Below are positions 1-7,315 of a stretch of DNA of 12,134 nucleotides, one piece after another; position 1 is the first letter of the stretch; every line of letters begins with the position of its first letter. The stretch comes from Clostridiales bacterium. GTDB lineage: Bacteria; Bacillota; Clostridia; Christensenellales; Aristaeellaceae. The DNA is taken from contig DXVG01000016.1 of the NCBI GenBank assembly GCA_019409045.1, forward strand, positions 1 through 12,134, written 5' to 3'. The notes below the pieces were generated by a model. The model was not told the origin of the DNA. It was given only the letters and a program-made list of their open reading frames with translations, and made no database searches. The position numbers were made by a program, and so were the translations under genes.

Positions 1-803
1 ACGTCGGTCATCTCGTTGCCGCGCTCGCCGCAGCCGACGTAGACGATGATGTCCGCATCAGCCCACTTGGCCAGCTGGTGCTGCACCACGGTCTTGCCGC
101 TGCCGAACGGGCCGGGCACGGCCGCCACGCCGCCGCGCGCGATGGGGAAAAACGTGTCGATGACGCGCTGGCCGGTCACCATCGGCTCGCTGGGCGCGAG
201 CTTTTCGACATACGGCCTTCCGCGGCGCACCGGCCACCTCTGCAGCATGGGAAGCTCCACATCGCCCTGCTCGGTCTCGACCACGGCGATGGTCTGCTCG
301 ATGGTGAAGGCGCCTTCGCGTATGTCCTTGAGGCGGCCGCGAACGCCCGGCGGCACCATGATCTTGTGCTCGACCACGGCGGTCTCCTGCACGCGGCCCA
401 GCACGCTGCCGCCCTCCACCTGCGCGCCGACGCTGAGCATGGGCTCGAACACCCACCTGCGCTCGCGGTCCAGCGCGTTGACCTCCACGCCGCGGGTGAT
501 GCGGTCGCCCGCCTTTTCGCGGATGGCCGTCAGCGGGCGCTGTATGCCGTCGAAGATGGACTCGATCAGCCCCGGCGCGAGCTCCACCGACAAGGGCGCG
601 CCCGTGGACACCACCGGCTCGCCGGGGCCGAGCCCGGCCGTCTCCTCATAGACCTGTATGGAGGCGCGGTCGCCGCGCAACTCGATGATCTCGCCCACAA
701 GGCGCTTGTCCGAGACGCGCACCACATCGTACATCGTCGCCTCGCTCATGCCCTCGGCGACGATCAGCGGCCCCGCAACCTTTACAATCGTTCCCTGCCG
801 CAT
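1..803 (-). CDS. atpA: V-type ATP synthase subunit A (catalytic), N-terminal part
   Basis: This is the catalytic nucleotide-binding subunit of a V/A-type rotary ATPase; it hydrolyses or makes ATP in the cytoplasmic A3B3 head. Only the first 267 codons are present, out of about 590 usual for the family; the gene continues past the left edge. The protein opens with MRQGTIVKVAGPLIVAEGM, the typical start of the beta-barrel domain. A glycine-rich stretch at about residues 100-190 fits the extra 'bulge' domain found in A but not in F-type beta subunits. The Walker A loop GPFGSGKT is at residues 231-238, and a conserved GCGERGNEMTDV segment ends the visible part. The ATG at 803 follows an AAGGAGAGGT Shine-Dalgarno lying inside the end of the F-subunit gene, five bases downstream of that gene's stop. 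Identification is secure; the catalytic residues further on cannot be seen. Confidence 0.97.
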   Translation of the reverse strand, partial: MRQGTIVKVAGPLIVAEGMSEATMYDVVRVSDKRLVGEIIELRGDRASIQVYEETAGLGPGEPVVSTGAPLSVELAPGLIESIFDGIQRPLTAIREKAGDRITRGVEVNALDRERRWVFEPMLSVGAQVEGGSVLGRVQETAVVEHKIMVPPGVRGRLKDIREGAFTIEQTIAVVETEQGDVELPMLQRWPVRRGRPYVEKLAPSEPMVTGQRVIDTFFPIARGGVAAVPGPFGSGKTVVQHQLAKWADADIIVYVGCGERGNEMTD

Positions 804-808
804 CGGCC

Positions 809-1135
809 TTACCTCTCCTTTTCGTCAAACAGTATGTCCGCGCCGACGGCCTTTTCCACGTTGGCGCGCACCGCCGCCATGGCCGCCCCGGTCGCGCCGG
901 CCGCGCCGGGGATGGGGATGATGGCGGGCGTGAGCGCGGTGTTGTAGCGGGAAATGGTCTCCCCGATGGCCGCGGCCTCGCGCTCGGTGATGAAGATCAC
1001 CTTCGCGCCGGAGCGCGCCAGATCGTTCACCGCGCGCGAGGTCTCCTCGCTCGAGGCGACCTCCCGGACCTCCAGCCCCAGCGCGCGGAACGCCAGCACG
1101 GCCTCCCGCGGGCCGACCGCCGCGATGCTTGCCAT
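809..1135 (-). CDS. atpF: V-type ATP synthase subunit F (central stalk)
   Basis: This 108-residue protein is the small central-stalk subunit that sits with subunit D in the rotor shaft of the V-type ATPase (called NtpG in E. hirae). The sequence shows the family's Rossmann-like pattern: an N-terminal MASIAAVGPREAVLAFRALG, then KVIFITEREAAAI, then the conserved proline-rich PAIIPIPG followed by a glycine-rich turn near residues 70-80. Length matches the family (about 100-110). The ATG at 1135 is preceded by a GGAGGG site. It lies between C and A, its usual place in ntp operons, 22 bases after the C-subunit stop and five bases before the A-subunit start, so it is certainly cotranscribed. Nothing is missing or unusual. 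Confidence 0.93.
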   Translation of the reverse strand: MASIAAVGPREAVLAFRALGLEVREVASSEETSRAVNDLARSGAKVIFITEREAAAIGETISRYNTALTPAIIPIPGAAGATGAAMAAVRANVEKAVGADILFDEKER

Positions 1136-1157
1136 AGGTATCCCTCCGTTTCGCCCG

Positions 1158-2153
1158 TCAGGCGTAGGTCTGGCGCAGCGTGTTTTCCAAGAGCTCCGGC
1201 GAGGCGTTGACCGCCCTGGCCGCCGCCAGGAGGCGCACCGCCGCGGCCTCGCGCTCGCGCGCGAGCAGGTAGCCCACCACGGGCGCCACGCCCAGCACGT
1301 CGAACCGCCCGGGGCGCAAAAGCGCGAGCATATAGTCGTCCAGGCGCTTTTCCATCAGCGCCAGGCTGCCCGCGCGCGTGAGCGACTCCAGTGCGCGCTC
1401 CACCGTGTGGGCAAATTCCGGCTCCAGCCGCGCGCGCGCGAGCGGCACAAGCGCCTGCGCGTCCGATACGACCGGCTCCAGCTCCTCCCTGCGCAGCGCG
1501 CCGCCGGGGACAAACAGCTCCGCGAGCAGCTCCGCGCCCCTGCCCATGCGCCCGAGGCGCAGGGCGGTCATCATATTCGCCGCGTCCGCGCGGGCGGCGA
1601 AGTAGGCGCGCACGCATTCCTGCGGCCTGGCCCTGCGCACACGCGCGTCGGTCATTTCAAACAGCAGCCTGTCCAGCCGCGCGTCCACAAACAGCGGGTC
1701 GTTCTCCACGGCGATGCGCTCCTCGATCTGCTCGAGCGCCCCGCGCATCTCCTCGGGCACGTCCCGGTAGTTTGCCTCGGTCACCGCGTGGCGGAGCCGC
1801 TCGGGGTCCAGCGTGCCGTTTGGGGAGAGCTTAACCTCCCGCTGCCCCAGCATGCGCGATTTGAGCAGCATCTTGAGGTTGAGCACGTCGTAGCGCAGCA
1901 AAAAGCAATCCGTCACGTCCGGGTCGGGCGTGATCTCGCGCACCAGCGCGCACGCGTCGGCCACCTGGCGGTCGGCCAGCGCGTCCAGTTCCGCCTGCGT
2001 CCTCGCCTCGCCCCATCCGCACTCGGAGAGCACGCGGCAGATCTGCGCGACATCCTCGGCGGCGCGCAGGCGCTCGAGCACGGGGCGGGTGATCAGCGTG
2101 CGCGAAAGCGCGCGCACGCGCCCGATGGCATAGGGCTGACTCGTCTGCGGCAT
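1158..2153 (-). CDS. atpC: V-type ATP synthase subunit C (central stalk/rotor socket, homologue of eukaryotic d)
   Basis: This 331-residue, largely helical, funnel-shaped protein couples the central stalk to the membrane K ring. Family marks are the N-terminal YAIGRVRALSRTLI, the LRYDVLNLKMLLKSR segment at about residues 80-95, a mid-protein YFAARADAANMMTALRLGRM, and the C-terminal GVAPVVGYLLAREREAAAVR. Together these mark three similar helical repeats. The reading frame is open further upstream to 2351, but the ATG at 2153 is chosen because GAAGGAG lies seven bases before it and because the product then begins like other C subunits; the longer version would run through the E gene. The start is only four bases past the E stop (2158), so its ribosome binding site lies in the E gene and translation is probably coupled. 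Confidence 0.93.
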   Translation of the reverse strand: MPQTSQPYAIGRVRALSRTLITRPVLERLRAAEDVAQICRVLSECGWGEARTQAELDALADRQVADACALVREITPDPDVTDCFLLRYDVLNLKMLLKSRMLGQREVKLSPNGTLDPERLRHAVTEANYRDVPEEMRGALEQIEERIAVENDPLFVDARLDRLLFEMTDARVRRARPQECVRAYFAARADAANMMTALRLGRMGRGAELLAELFVPGGALRREELEPVVSDAQALVPLARARLEPEFAHTVERALESLTRAGSLALMEKRLDDYMLALLRPGRFDVLGVAPVVGYLLAREREAAAVRLLAAARAVNASPELLENTLRQTYA

Positions 2154-2157
2154 GGGC

Positions 2158-2748
2158 TCACTCCTTCTCCGGCGCGAACAGCACGCCCGCGACCTCGGCC
2201 TCCAGCGCGCCGCGCCGCTCGGCGAGTATGGCGGGATAGGTGAGGTTGACCTCCATGCCCGCGCGGCTGAGCAGCACGCCGCCGCCCATCTCCCGCGTCT
2301 GCTTCGAGAGCGTGAGCGCCTTGCCTGTCTTCTGCGCGACGGATCGGACAAACGCCGCGTCGAACACGGCCGCGTCGGCCGCGTCCACGATCACTTCCTC
2401 GCCGCCCTGCGCGGCCTGGGCGATCTGCTCGCCCATGAACGCGCGCGCCTGCTCGGCGGGCATGGACCTCAGGCGCCGCAGAGCGTCGTCAAAGGCGAGC
2501 TTGACGACCTCGCGCTTCATGGCGAGCATGTCCTTTTTGCGCTCGAGCTGCGCCATGCGCAGCATGCGGTCCCGAAGCTGCTCGCACTCCCGCCGCGCAT
2601 CGGCCATGGCGGCCTCCCGGCGCTGTTCGAGCTGTTCCTCGTTGCTCTCGCGCATCTGCTCGGCGCGCCGGCGCGCCTCCTGAATGGTCTCGCCGGCCTG
2701 CGCGCGCGCGTCCTCCAGTATGCGGTTGACGATGGCGTCCGCCTTCAA
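2158..2748 (-). CDS. atpE: V-type ATP synthase subunit E (peripheral stalk)
   Basis: This 196-residue protein is a peripheral stalk subunit that pairs with the G/H-like coiled coil and anchors the catalytic head to subunit I. Residues 1-85 are highly charged and rich in Ala, Glu, Arg and Gln with heptad spacing, as expected of the long N-terminal coiled coil. The C-terminal half forms the globular cap, with EEVIVDAADAAVFD near the middle and the conserved GGGVLLSRAGMEVNLTY near residues 151-167. Length is usual for the family. The start is a TTG at 2748: no ATG precedes residue 31 of the frame, and a GGGAGGTG site lies five bases upstream. It follows the K gene by 13 bases. Assignment is firm from both sequence and operon position. 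Confidence 0.92.
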   Translation of the reverse strand: MKADAIVNRILEDARAQAGETIQEARRRAEQMRESNEEQLEQRREAAMADARRECEQLRDRMLRMAQLERKKDMLAMKREVVKLAFDDALRRLRSMPAEQARAFMGEQIAQAAQGGEEVIVDAADAAVFDAAFVRSVAQKTGKALTLSKQTREMGGGVLLSRAGMEVNLTYPAILAERRGALEAEVAGVLFAPEKE

Positions 2749-2753
2749 GGGAA

Positions 2754-2761
2754 CACCTCCC
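2754..2761 (-). promoter_or_regulatory. Ribosome binding site fixing the TTG start of atpE
   Basis: On the minus strand GGGAGGTG lies five bases before the TTG at 2748. It begins directly after the K-subunit stop codon. Since no in-frame ATG or GTG is near, this strong site is what supports the TTG start. Confidence 0.8.
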
Positions 2762-3232
2762 TTAAATCCCGTTGACCATCAGGAACGAGGCCAGCAGCGC
2801 CAGCACCGCGTACGTCTCGACCATGACCGTCATGACGATGCCGCGGCCCGCGGCCTCGGGGCGCTTGCCCAGCATGTAGATGGCCGAGCAGGCCACGCGC
2901 GCCTGGAAGATGGCCGACAGATAGCCGACGATGGCGATGGGCAGGCAGGCGACGATGATCTGCACGCCCTGCGCGATGGTGAGCGCCGCGCCGCCCATCA
3001 GGGGCGTCTTCAAAAGCACGATAAAGCCGATCAGGAAGCCGTAGATGCCCTGCGTGCCGGGCAAAAGCTGTATCACCAGCGTCTTGCCGAACACGTCCGG
3101 GTTCTCGCTGACCACGCCCGCGGCGGCCTCGCCCGCCATGCCAACGCCGCGCGCGGAGCCGTAGCCCGCCAGCAGCACCGAAAGCGCCGCGCCCACCAGG
3201 GCGAGAATGACACCGAGGTTTTCCATGAACAT
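2762..3232 (-). CDS. ntpK: V-type ATP synthase subunit K (membrane rotor ring, probably Na+-binding)
   Basis: This 156-residue proteolipid forms the rotor ring that carries ions across the membrane. It has four hydrophobic helices (about residues 5-25, 51-75, 85-110, 131-153) arranged as two tandem hairpins, with the ion-carrying Glu only in the second. That Glu is E139 in MVETYAV. The other residues that hold Na+ in E. hirae NtpK (Leu61, Thr64, Gln65, Gln110, Glu139 there) are present here as L57, T60 and Q61 in LLPGTQG, Q110 and E139. A Na+-coupled pump is therefore the likely reading; this is known for the E. hirae enzyme and inferred here. Two ATGs lie six bases apart. The first (3232) is chosen because GGGAGGA lies seven bases before it. 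The gene is 46 bases after the I-subunit stop. Confidence 0.95.
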   Translation of the reverse strand: MFMENLGVILALVGAALSVLLAGYGSARGVGMAGEAAAGVVSENPDVFGKTLVIQLLPGTQGIYGFLIGFIVLLKTPLMGGAALTIAQGVQIIVACLPIAIVGYLSAIFQARVACSAIYMLGKRPEAAGRGIVMTVMVETYAVLALLASFLMVNGI

Positions 3233-3278
3233 GCCTGTTTCCTCCCGATTCTGTCGTCTTTTTCAGGGATACCGCCGC

Positions 3279-5195
3279 TCAGGCCGCCTTGTCCAGCCCG
3301 AAGTCCACATACTTGCCCTGCGTGGTCAGCGGCTTGAATGGCTTGCCGCCGTCCTCGTAGAACTTGCCGAAAAATTCGATGTATTGCAGGCGGCAGGTAT
3401 GCACATACGCGCCCAGCGCGTTGATGCCCAGGTTGAAGGCGTGCCCCACCACCAGGATCAGTATGCCCGCGATGGTGCCCACCACGCCGTTCATGAACAT
3501 GCCGGCCACGTTGTTAAACACCATGGCGATCACGCCGGTGGCGAGGCCCATGCCGAACAGGCGGGCGTAGGACAGAAGGTCCGACACATAGCCGCTGATG
3601 CCGTACAGCGCGCTGAAGCCCCCCACCAGCCTGGAGAACACGTTCTTTCGCTTGCGGCCCGCGGTGAAGAAGATGCCCGCCGCACCCGCGATGGCGACGT
3701 ACTTGCCCACCTCGGGGCTAACGAACAGAAGCCCCAGCCCGGCAAAGAGCACGAACCACAGCCCCTGGTCGAGCAGGCCGTCGAGCACATGGCCGCGCCG
3801 GAAGTTCATGTACATCGCAACGCCGATGCCCGTAAGAAGCTGCACAGCGCCCAGCCCCAGGCAGAGCACCATCATCTTGATGGGGTCGCCCATGGGCGTA
3901 AAGCCGATCAGGGGCTTTACGTCCTCAATGCCGAACCAGCCGCCCAGCAGCGCGCCCCAGATCACCGTGCCGATGCTGCCGGCAAAGAGCACGGCCACGA
4001 TGGAGCCGATGCTCCCCTTGCCCCGCAGCTTCATGGTCAGCAGGCCGGTGACGATGCCCATGATGATGCCGTAGGCCGCGTCGGAGACCATCAGCCCGAA
4101 GTAGCAGATGAAGAAGGGCATCATCACGCAGGTGGGGTCGATGCCGCGCGGGTCGGGCAGGGAGTACATCTTTACCACCGACTCAAACGGCGAGACGTAT
4201 GGGCCGTTTTGAAGCTCGGTGGGCGGCTGCTCGTCCTCCGCCGGGTCTAGGAACTCCAGGTCGCAGTCGCGCGCGGCGCGCTCCACGGCCTTCCGCACGC
4301 GCTCGACGCATGCGGCGGGCGTCCACGCGGTGAGCAGGAACGCGCTTTCCGTCTCCAGGGAGCGCGTGGCGGCCTCGAGCTGCTCGCACTCCAGCGCCAG
4401 CGCGTCGCGCAAGAGCTTCAATTCCTGCGTGCGCGCGCCGAAGCCCTCGATCTCGCCCTGCAAGCGCGCCTGTACCTCCTTGATGCGCAGCAGGCGGCCG
4501 CTGAGCACGCCGATGTTGGCCGCGGGCGTGCCGCGAAGCTCGGCAAAGCTCGCCCGCACCGCGCCGGTCTCGCGCACGAGCGCGTCCAGCGCCTCGGCGT
4601 CGAGCCTGTGCACGGCGATGAATGCGTTGATGTTCGCGCCGTCGCGGGAAATCTCCTCTACCTCGGGCTCGACGGCGAAGGCCTTGAGCCCCGCGTCGAA
4701 CGCCTTCCACGCGCGCGCGGGCACGCTCAGGAGCATCGAAAGGCTGTGCGCGGTCTCGCCCACGCCCTCCAGGGGCGCGTCCAGCCCCTCCCAGGGCTTG
4801 AGGCTTATGATCTGCGCGTTTTCACGCGCGGCGCGCGTGCGCAGCTCGCCGAATGTGCGCTCGATCTCCTCCAGCCGCGAAACGATCTCCAGCACGTCCG
4901 CGCGCGAGGCCTGCGCCGCGATGAGGTCCTCCTCGGTCATCTCCGGCTTGAGCGCGAACATGGAGCGCCGGATCGGGTCGTAGGGCGAGACGCGCGCGAT
5001 CGCCCAGTCCAGCCGCGCGACCAGCGCCTCGAGCTCCTCGCGCCGCGCGGAGGGCGCGGGCGGGAAATCCGAGGCCTGCGCGTCCTCGCACTCGGCCACA
5101 TGCACGCAGCGCAGGCGCTGGAACGCGGAGAGTATGCGCCCGCGGTCGCGCTTGAGCGCGAGCAGCCGCACCTTTTTCATCTCAACGATCGCCAT
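3279..5195 (-). CDS. ntpI: V-type ATP synthase subunit I (stator a-subunit)
   Basis: This 638-residue protein is the stator membrane subunit that provides the half-channels for ions and binds the peripheral stalks. Residues 1 to about 350 form a soluble, charged, partly coiled-coil arm starting MAIVEMKKVRLLALKRD. From about 355 to 615 there are seven or eight hydrophobic segments, beginning with PTCVMMPFFICYFGLMVSDA. The essential arginine facing the rotor Glu is R545 in SYARLFGMGLATG. The conserved tail HAFNLGINALGAYVHTCRLQ and a following EFFGKFYEDGG motif are intact. Length is typical (about 620-660). The ATG at 5195 lies inside the upstream stalk gene, so the two genes overlap by 14 bases and are probably translationally coupled. 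The protein looks complete and functional. Confidence 0.96.
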   Translation of the reverse strand: MAIVEMKKVRLLALKRDRGRILSAFQRLRCVHVAECEDAQASDFPPAPSARREELEALVARLDWAIARVSPYDPIRRSMFALKPEMTEEDLIAAQASRADVLEIVSRLEEIERTFGELRTRAARENAQIISLKPWEGLDAPLEGVGETAHSLSMLLSVPARAWKAFDAGLKAFAVEPEVEEISRDGANINAFIAVHRLDAEALDALVRETGAVRASFAELRGTPAANIGVLSGRLLRIKEVQARLQGEIEGFGARTQELKLLRDALALECEQLEAATRSLETESAFLLTAWTPAACVERVRKAVERAARDCDLEFLDPAEDEQPPTELQNGPYVSPFESVVKMYSLPDPRGIDPTCVMMPFFICYFGLMVSDAAYGIIMGIVTGLLTMKLRGKGSIGSIVAVLFAGSIGTVIWGALLGGWFGIEDVKPLIGFTPMGDPIKMMVLCLGLGAVQLLTGIGVAMYMNFRRGHVLDGLLDQGLWFVLFAGLGLLFVSPEVGKYVAIAGAAGIFFTAGRKRKNVFSRLVGGFSALYGISGYVSDLLSYARLFGMGLATGVIAMVFNNVAGMFMNGVVGTIAGILILVVGHAFNLGINALGAYVHTCRLQYIEFFGKFYEDGGKPFKPLTTQGKYVDFGLDKAA

Positions 5196-5505
5196 GCGTC
5201 ACGATCCTTTCAAATATGCGCTGCCCGGCCTCGCCGACGCGGCTGACCGCCTCGGCGCGCGCCTTCTCGCGCCGCGCCTGCCACCGCTTGTCCTCCGCGG
5301 CGATCTCGCGCTGCGCGGAGGCCTCGGCGTTGGAGAGCACCTGCCGCGCGCTTTCGCGGATGAACTCCTGCGACTGGCGCCGCTCGCCCACCAGCGCCTC
5401 CTCCAGGCCGGCGACGATGTCGCGCGCCTGGCGCTGGGCCTGCATGCGGATCTCCTCGGCCTGTTCCTCGGCCTGGCGTATCCGCGTAAGAGCGTCCAGA
5501 GACAT
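5182..5505 (-). CDS. Probable V-type ATPase peripheral stalk subunit (G/H-like coiled coil)
   Basis: This 107-residue protein is nearly all charged, alpha-helical coiled coil: it is rich in Glu, Arg, Gln and Ala and has no proline or membrane segment. Length, composition and position directly before subunit I match the small stalk protein called NtpF in E. hirae and G or H in other V/A-type ATPases. That protein pairs with subunit E to make the stator stalk. Such coiled coils have little sequence signature, so the assignment rests mainly on gene order. The ATG at 5505 has a GGGAGG site six bases upstream. The gene is the first of the ATPase set, 39 bases after the upp stop, and its end overlaps the I gene by 14 bases. 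No separate promoter is visible before it. Confidence 0.8.
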   Translation of the reverse strand: MSLDALTRIRQAEEQAEEIRMQAQRQARDIVAGLEEALVGERRQSQEFIRESARQVLSNAEASAQREIAAEDKRWQARREKARAEAVSRVGEAGQRIFERIVTHGDR

Positions 5506-5520
5506 TTTGCGCCTCCCTTC

Positions 5521-5544
5521 CCCTTCCCGCGACGGCGGAAAGGG
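5521..5544 (-). other. Intercistronic RNA hairpin between upp and the ATPase genes
   Basis: In the minus-strand RNA, bases 5544-5535 pair with 5530-5521 to give a ten-pair stem closed by a four-base loop (5534-5531). One pair is U-G. On the plus strand that position would be an A-C mismatch, so the structure belongs to the transcript of these genes. It starts at the base after the upp stop codon and ends a few bases before the Shine-Dalgarno of the stalk gene. No run of U follows, so it does not look like an intrinsic terminator. A processing or stabilising element that separates upp and ATPase expression is possible; this is inference. Confidence 0.6.
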
Positions 5545-6174
5545 CTATTTCGTCCCGAACAGGCGGTCTCCCGCGTCGCCCAGGCCGGGGACGATGTACT
5601 TGTTCTCGTTCAGGTGATCGTCGATGGCGGCGATGTAGAGGTCCACGTCGGGATGCGCCTTTTGCAGCGCCTCCACGCCCTCGGGGCAGCCCACCAGGCA
5701 CACCAGCTTGATGGAATTGCAGCCGTACCGCTTGAGGATGTCGATGGCCGCGATGGACGAGCCGCCGGTGGCGAGCATCGGGTCGAGCACCAGCATCTCG
5801 CGCTCGCCCACGTCCGGGGGCAGCTTACAGTAGTACTCCACGGGCAGGTGCGTATCCGGGTCCCGATACAGGCCGATGTGCCCGACCTTGGCCGCGGGGA
5901 CGAGGTTGGTCACGCCGTCCACCATGCCCAGGCCCGCGCGCAAAATCGGCACGATGCCCAGCTTCTTGCCCGAGAGCACGCGCGTTTTGCACCTGGCCAC
6001 GGGCGTTTCGATCTCGATCTCCCGAAGCGGCAGCTCGCGCGTGACCTCATAGGCCATGAGCATGCTGATCTCCTCCAGGAGCTGGCGGAAGTCCTTCGTG
6101 CCGCAGCGTTTGTCGCGCATCAGGGACAGTTTGTGCTGTACAAGCGGATGGTCCACCACAACGACTTTTCCCAT
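5545..6174 (-). CDS. upp: Uracil phosphoribosyltransferase
   Basis: This enzyme turns uracil and PRPP into UMP and pyrophosphate in the cytoplasm (pyrimidine salvage). The 209-residue length is exactly that of typical Upp. It begins MGKVVVVDHPLVQHKLSLMR, carries GIVPILRAGLGMVDG at residues 73-87, and has the PRPP-binding loop MLVLDPMLATGGSS at residues 127-140. The uracil-binding tail GLGDAGDRLFGTK closes the protein at 197-209. The frame is open upstream to 6240, but the ATG at 6174 is chosen because GGAGGG lies seven bases before it and the product then starts like its family. It has its own promoter and a leader hairpin. It sits 39 bases before the ATPase genes with no terminator between, so some cotranscription is likely. 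All key motifs are intact. Confidence 0.97.
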   Translation of the reverse strand: MGKVVVVDHPLVQHKLSLMRDKRCGTKDFRQLLEEISMLMAYEVTRELPLREIEIETPVARCKTRVLSGKKLGIVPILRAGLGMVDGVTNLVPAAKVGHIGLYRDPDTHLPVEYYCKLPPDVGEREMLVLDPMLATGGSSIAAIDILKRYGCNSIKLVCLVGCPEGVEALQKAHPDVDLYIAAIDDHLNENKYIVPGLGDAGDRLFGTK

Positions 6175-6203
6175 CGTCTTTCCCTCCGTAGGCGCGTTTT
6201 GCC

Positions 6204-6237
6204 GACGCAGCGAGGCGAACGTCCGCCTCGCCGCGTC
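6204..6237 (-). promoter_or_regulatory. Long hairpin at the 5' end of the upp transcript
   Basis: In the minus-strand RNA, bases 6237-6224 pair with 6217-6204 over 14 base pairs, one of them G-U, around a six-base loop (6223-6218). The core arms are GCGAGGCG and CGCCTCGC. The stem begins within about six bases of the predicted transcription start and ends 29 bases before the upp ATG, leaving the ribosome binding site free. No U-run follows, so it is not a simple intrinsic terminator. It could protect the 5' end of the mRNA or bind a regulator; which one is not shown by the sequence. Confidence 0.65.
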
Positions 6238-6249
6238 CACTTTCCCACT

Positions 6250-6278
6250 ATTATACCTGATTTGCCCGAAAATGACAA
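6250..6278 (-). promoter_or_regulatory. Housekeeping promoter for upp (and perhaps the ATPase operon)
   Basis: On the minus strand there is a perfect -10 box TATAAT (6255-6250) and a -35 box TTGTCA (6278-6273), one mismatch from TTGACA, with a 17-base spacer. Transcription would start near 6243, giving a leader of about 70 bases before upp. This is the best promoter in the window. It lies in the 135-base gap between the last M42 gene and upp. The rest of that gap holds the leader hairpin and an unremarkable stretch after the M42 stop with no terminator. Confidence 0.8.
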
Positions 6279-6309
6279 TACGCGCGTGTCCGAAATGTTT
6301 CAGGGGGTT

Positions 6310-7314
6310 TTATACGCCCGGCTCGCGCAGGAACTCCGCCAGCAGCCGCGCCGCGCCCTCGCAGTCCGCGAGCGAGACGGTCTCGCACGCGGAGTGGACA
6401 TAGCGGCAGGCGATGGAGATCGTGCCCGCGAGCACGCCCGCGCGCGAGGCCTGTATGGCGCCCGCGTCGTTGCCGCCGGCGAGGAGCACCTCGCGCTGCA
6501 CCTCCACGCCCGCGCGCTGCGCGGCTTTTTCCAGCCCCGCGACCACGCGCGGCGCGCACACCAGGGAGCTGTCGCGCACCTTGACGCACGGGCCCTTGCC
6601 CGCGCGCACGGCGATCTTCGGGCCCTTGGGCGTGTCGCCCGAGAGCGTCACATCCAGCGCCACGCCGATGTCCGGGTCGAGGCTGTAGGCGGCCGCGCGC
6701 GCGCCGCGCAGCCCCAGCTCCTCCTGCGCGGTGAACACGAAGGCGACCTCGTTTTCGCACGGGCCGAGCGCCTCCATTGCCTTGAGCGCGATGGCGCAGC
6801 CCACGCGGTCGTCCATGGCGGGCGCGGCGAGCATGCCGTTGGCCAGCTCGAACGCGTCGGGCGCGTACACGGCCACGTCGCCGATGGAGACCCGGGAGAG
6901 CGCGTCCTCCCGGTCGCTCGCGCCGATGTCGATAAACAGGTTGCTCAGCTTGCCGTCGTCGCTGGAGAAGTCCTCCAGCTCGTTGGAGACCACGCCGTTT
7001 ACGCCGTTTGCAAACACCACATGGCGGTTGATGGAGGCGCGCTTTGCGATGCCCCCGGCGTTGTGCACGCGCAAAAAGCCCTGCTCGTCCGCGTCGAGCA
7101 CGACGAAGCCTATGTGGTCCATGTGCGCCGAGACCATCACGCGCCGAACGGGCGCTTCGCCCGAGGCGCGGCGCACGCAGATGAGGTTGCCCAGCGCGTC
7201 GGTGCGCATCTGGTCGCAGAAGGGGCGCGCCGCCTGCTCGATGACCGCGCGCACGTCGTCCTCGCGGCCCGAGGCGCCGTAGACGTTTAGAAGTTTCAAG
7301 AGCGTCTGTTTCAT
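6310..7314 (-). CDS. M42 family metallo-aminopeptidase (third gene of the cluster)
   Basis: This 334-residue protein is a cytoplasmic di-metal aminopeptidase of the M42 (TET/FrvX) family, whose members usually form hollow dodecamers that trim peptides. All expected ligands are visible: H64 and D66 in SAHMDHIG, bridging D168 in MDDRVG, general base E198 and ligand E199 in AQEELGLRG, D221 in ALDVT, and H307 in RYVHS. The GGNDAG motif (280-285) is also present. Length is normal. The ATG at 7314 has GAGGAGG seven bases upstream, inside the end of the preceding gene, whose stop is one base away, so translation is probably coupled. Substrate preference cannot be read from the sequence. Relatives are sometimes mislabelled endoglucanase. 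It is the last gene of the purR-M42 run; no terminator follows. Confidence 0.92.
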   Translation of the reverse strand: MKQTLLKLLNVYGASGREDDVRAVIEQAARPFCDQMRTDALGNLICVRRASGEAPVRRVMVSAHMDHIGFVVLDADEQGFLRVHNAGGIAKRASINRHVVFANGVNGVVSNELEDFSSDDGKLSNLFIDIGASDREDALSRVSIGDVAVYAPDAFELANGMLAAPAMDDRVGCAIALKAMEALGPCENEVAFVFTAQEELGLRGARAAAYSLDPDIGVALDVTLSGDTPKGPKIAVRAGKGPCVKVRDSSLVCAPRVVAGLEKAAQRAGVEVQREVLLAGGNDAGAIQASRAGVLAGTISIACRYVHSACETVSLADCEGAARLLAEFLREPGV

Positions 7315-7315
7315 G

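Noticed and set aside
954..2243. Plus-strand open frame of 429 codons opposite the F and C subunit genes
   Set aside because: It is an antisense shadow of two ATPase genes that match their families over the full length.
2154..2351. N-terminal extension of the C subunit to 2351
   Set aside because: It would overlap the E subunit gene, is Arg- and Ser-rich nonsense, and a good ribosome binding site marks the ATG at 2153.
5134..7290. Very long plus-strand open frame (718 codons) opposite the stalk gene, upp and the last M42 gene
   Set aside because: It is an antisense shadow in G+C-rich DNA. It crosses several well-identified genes, is full of His, Arg and Ala as typical for such shadows, and shows no family motif.
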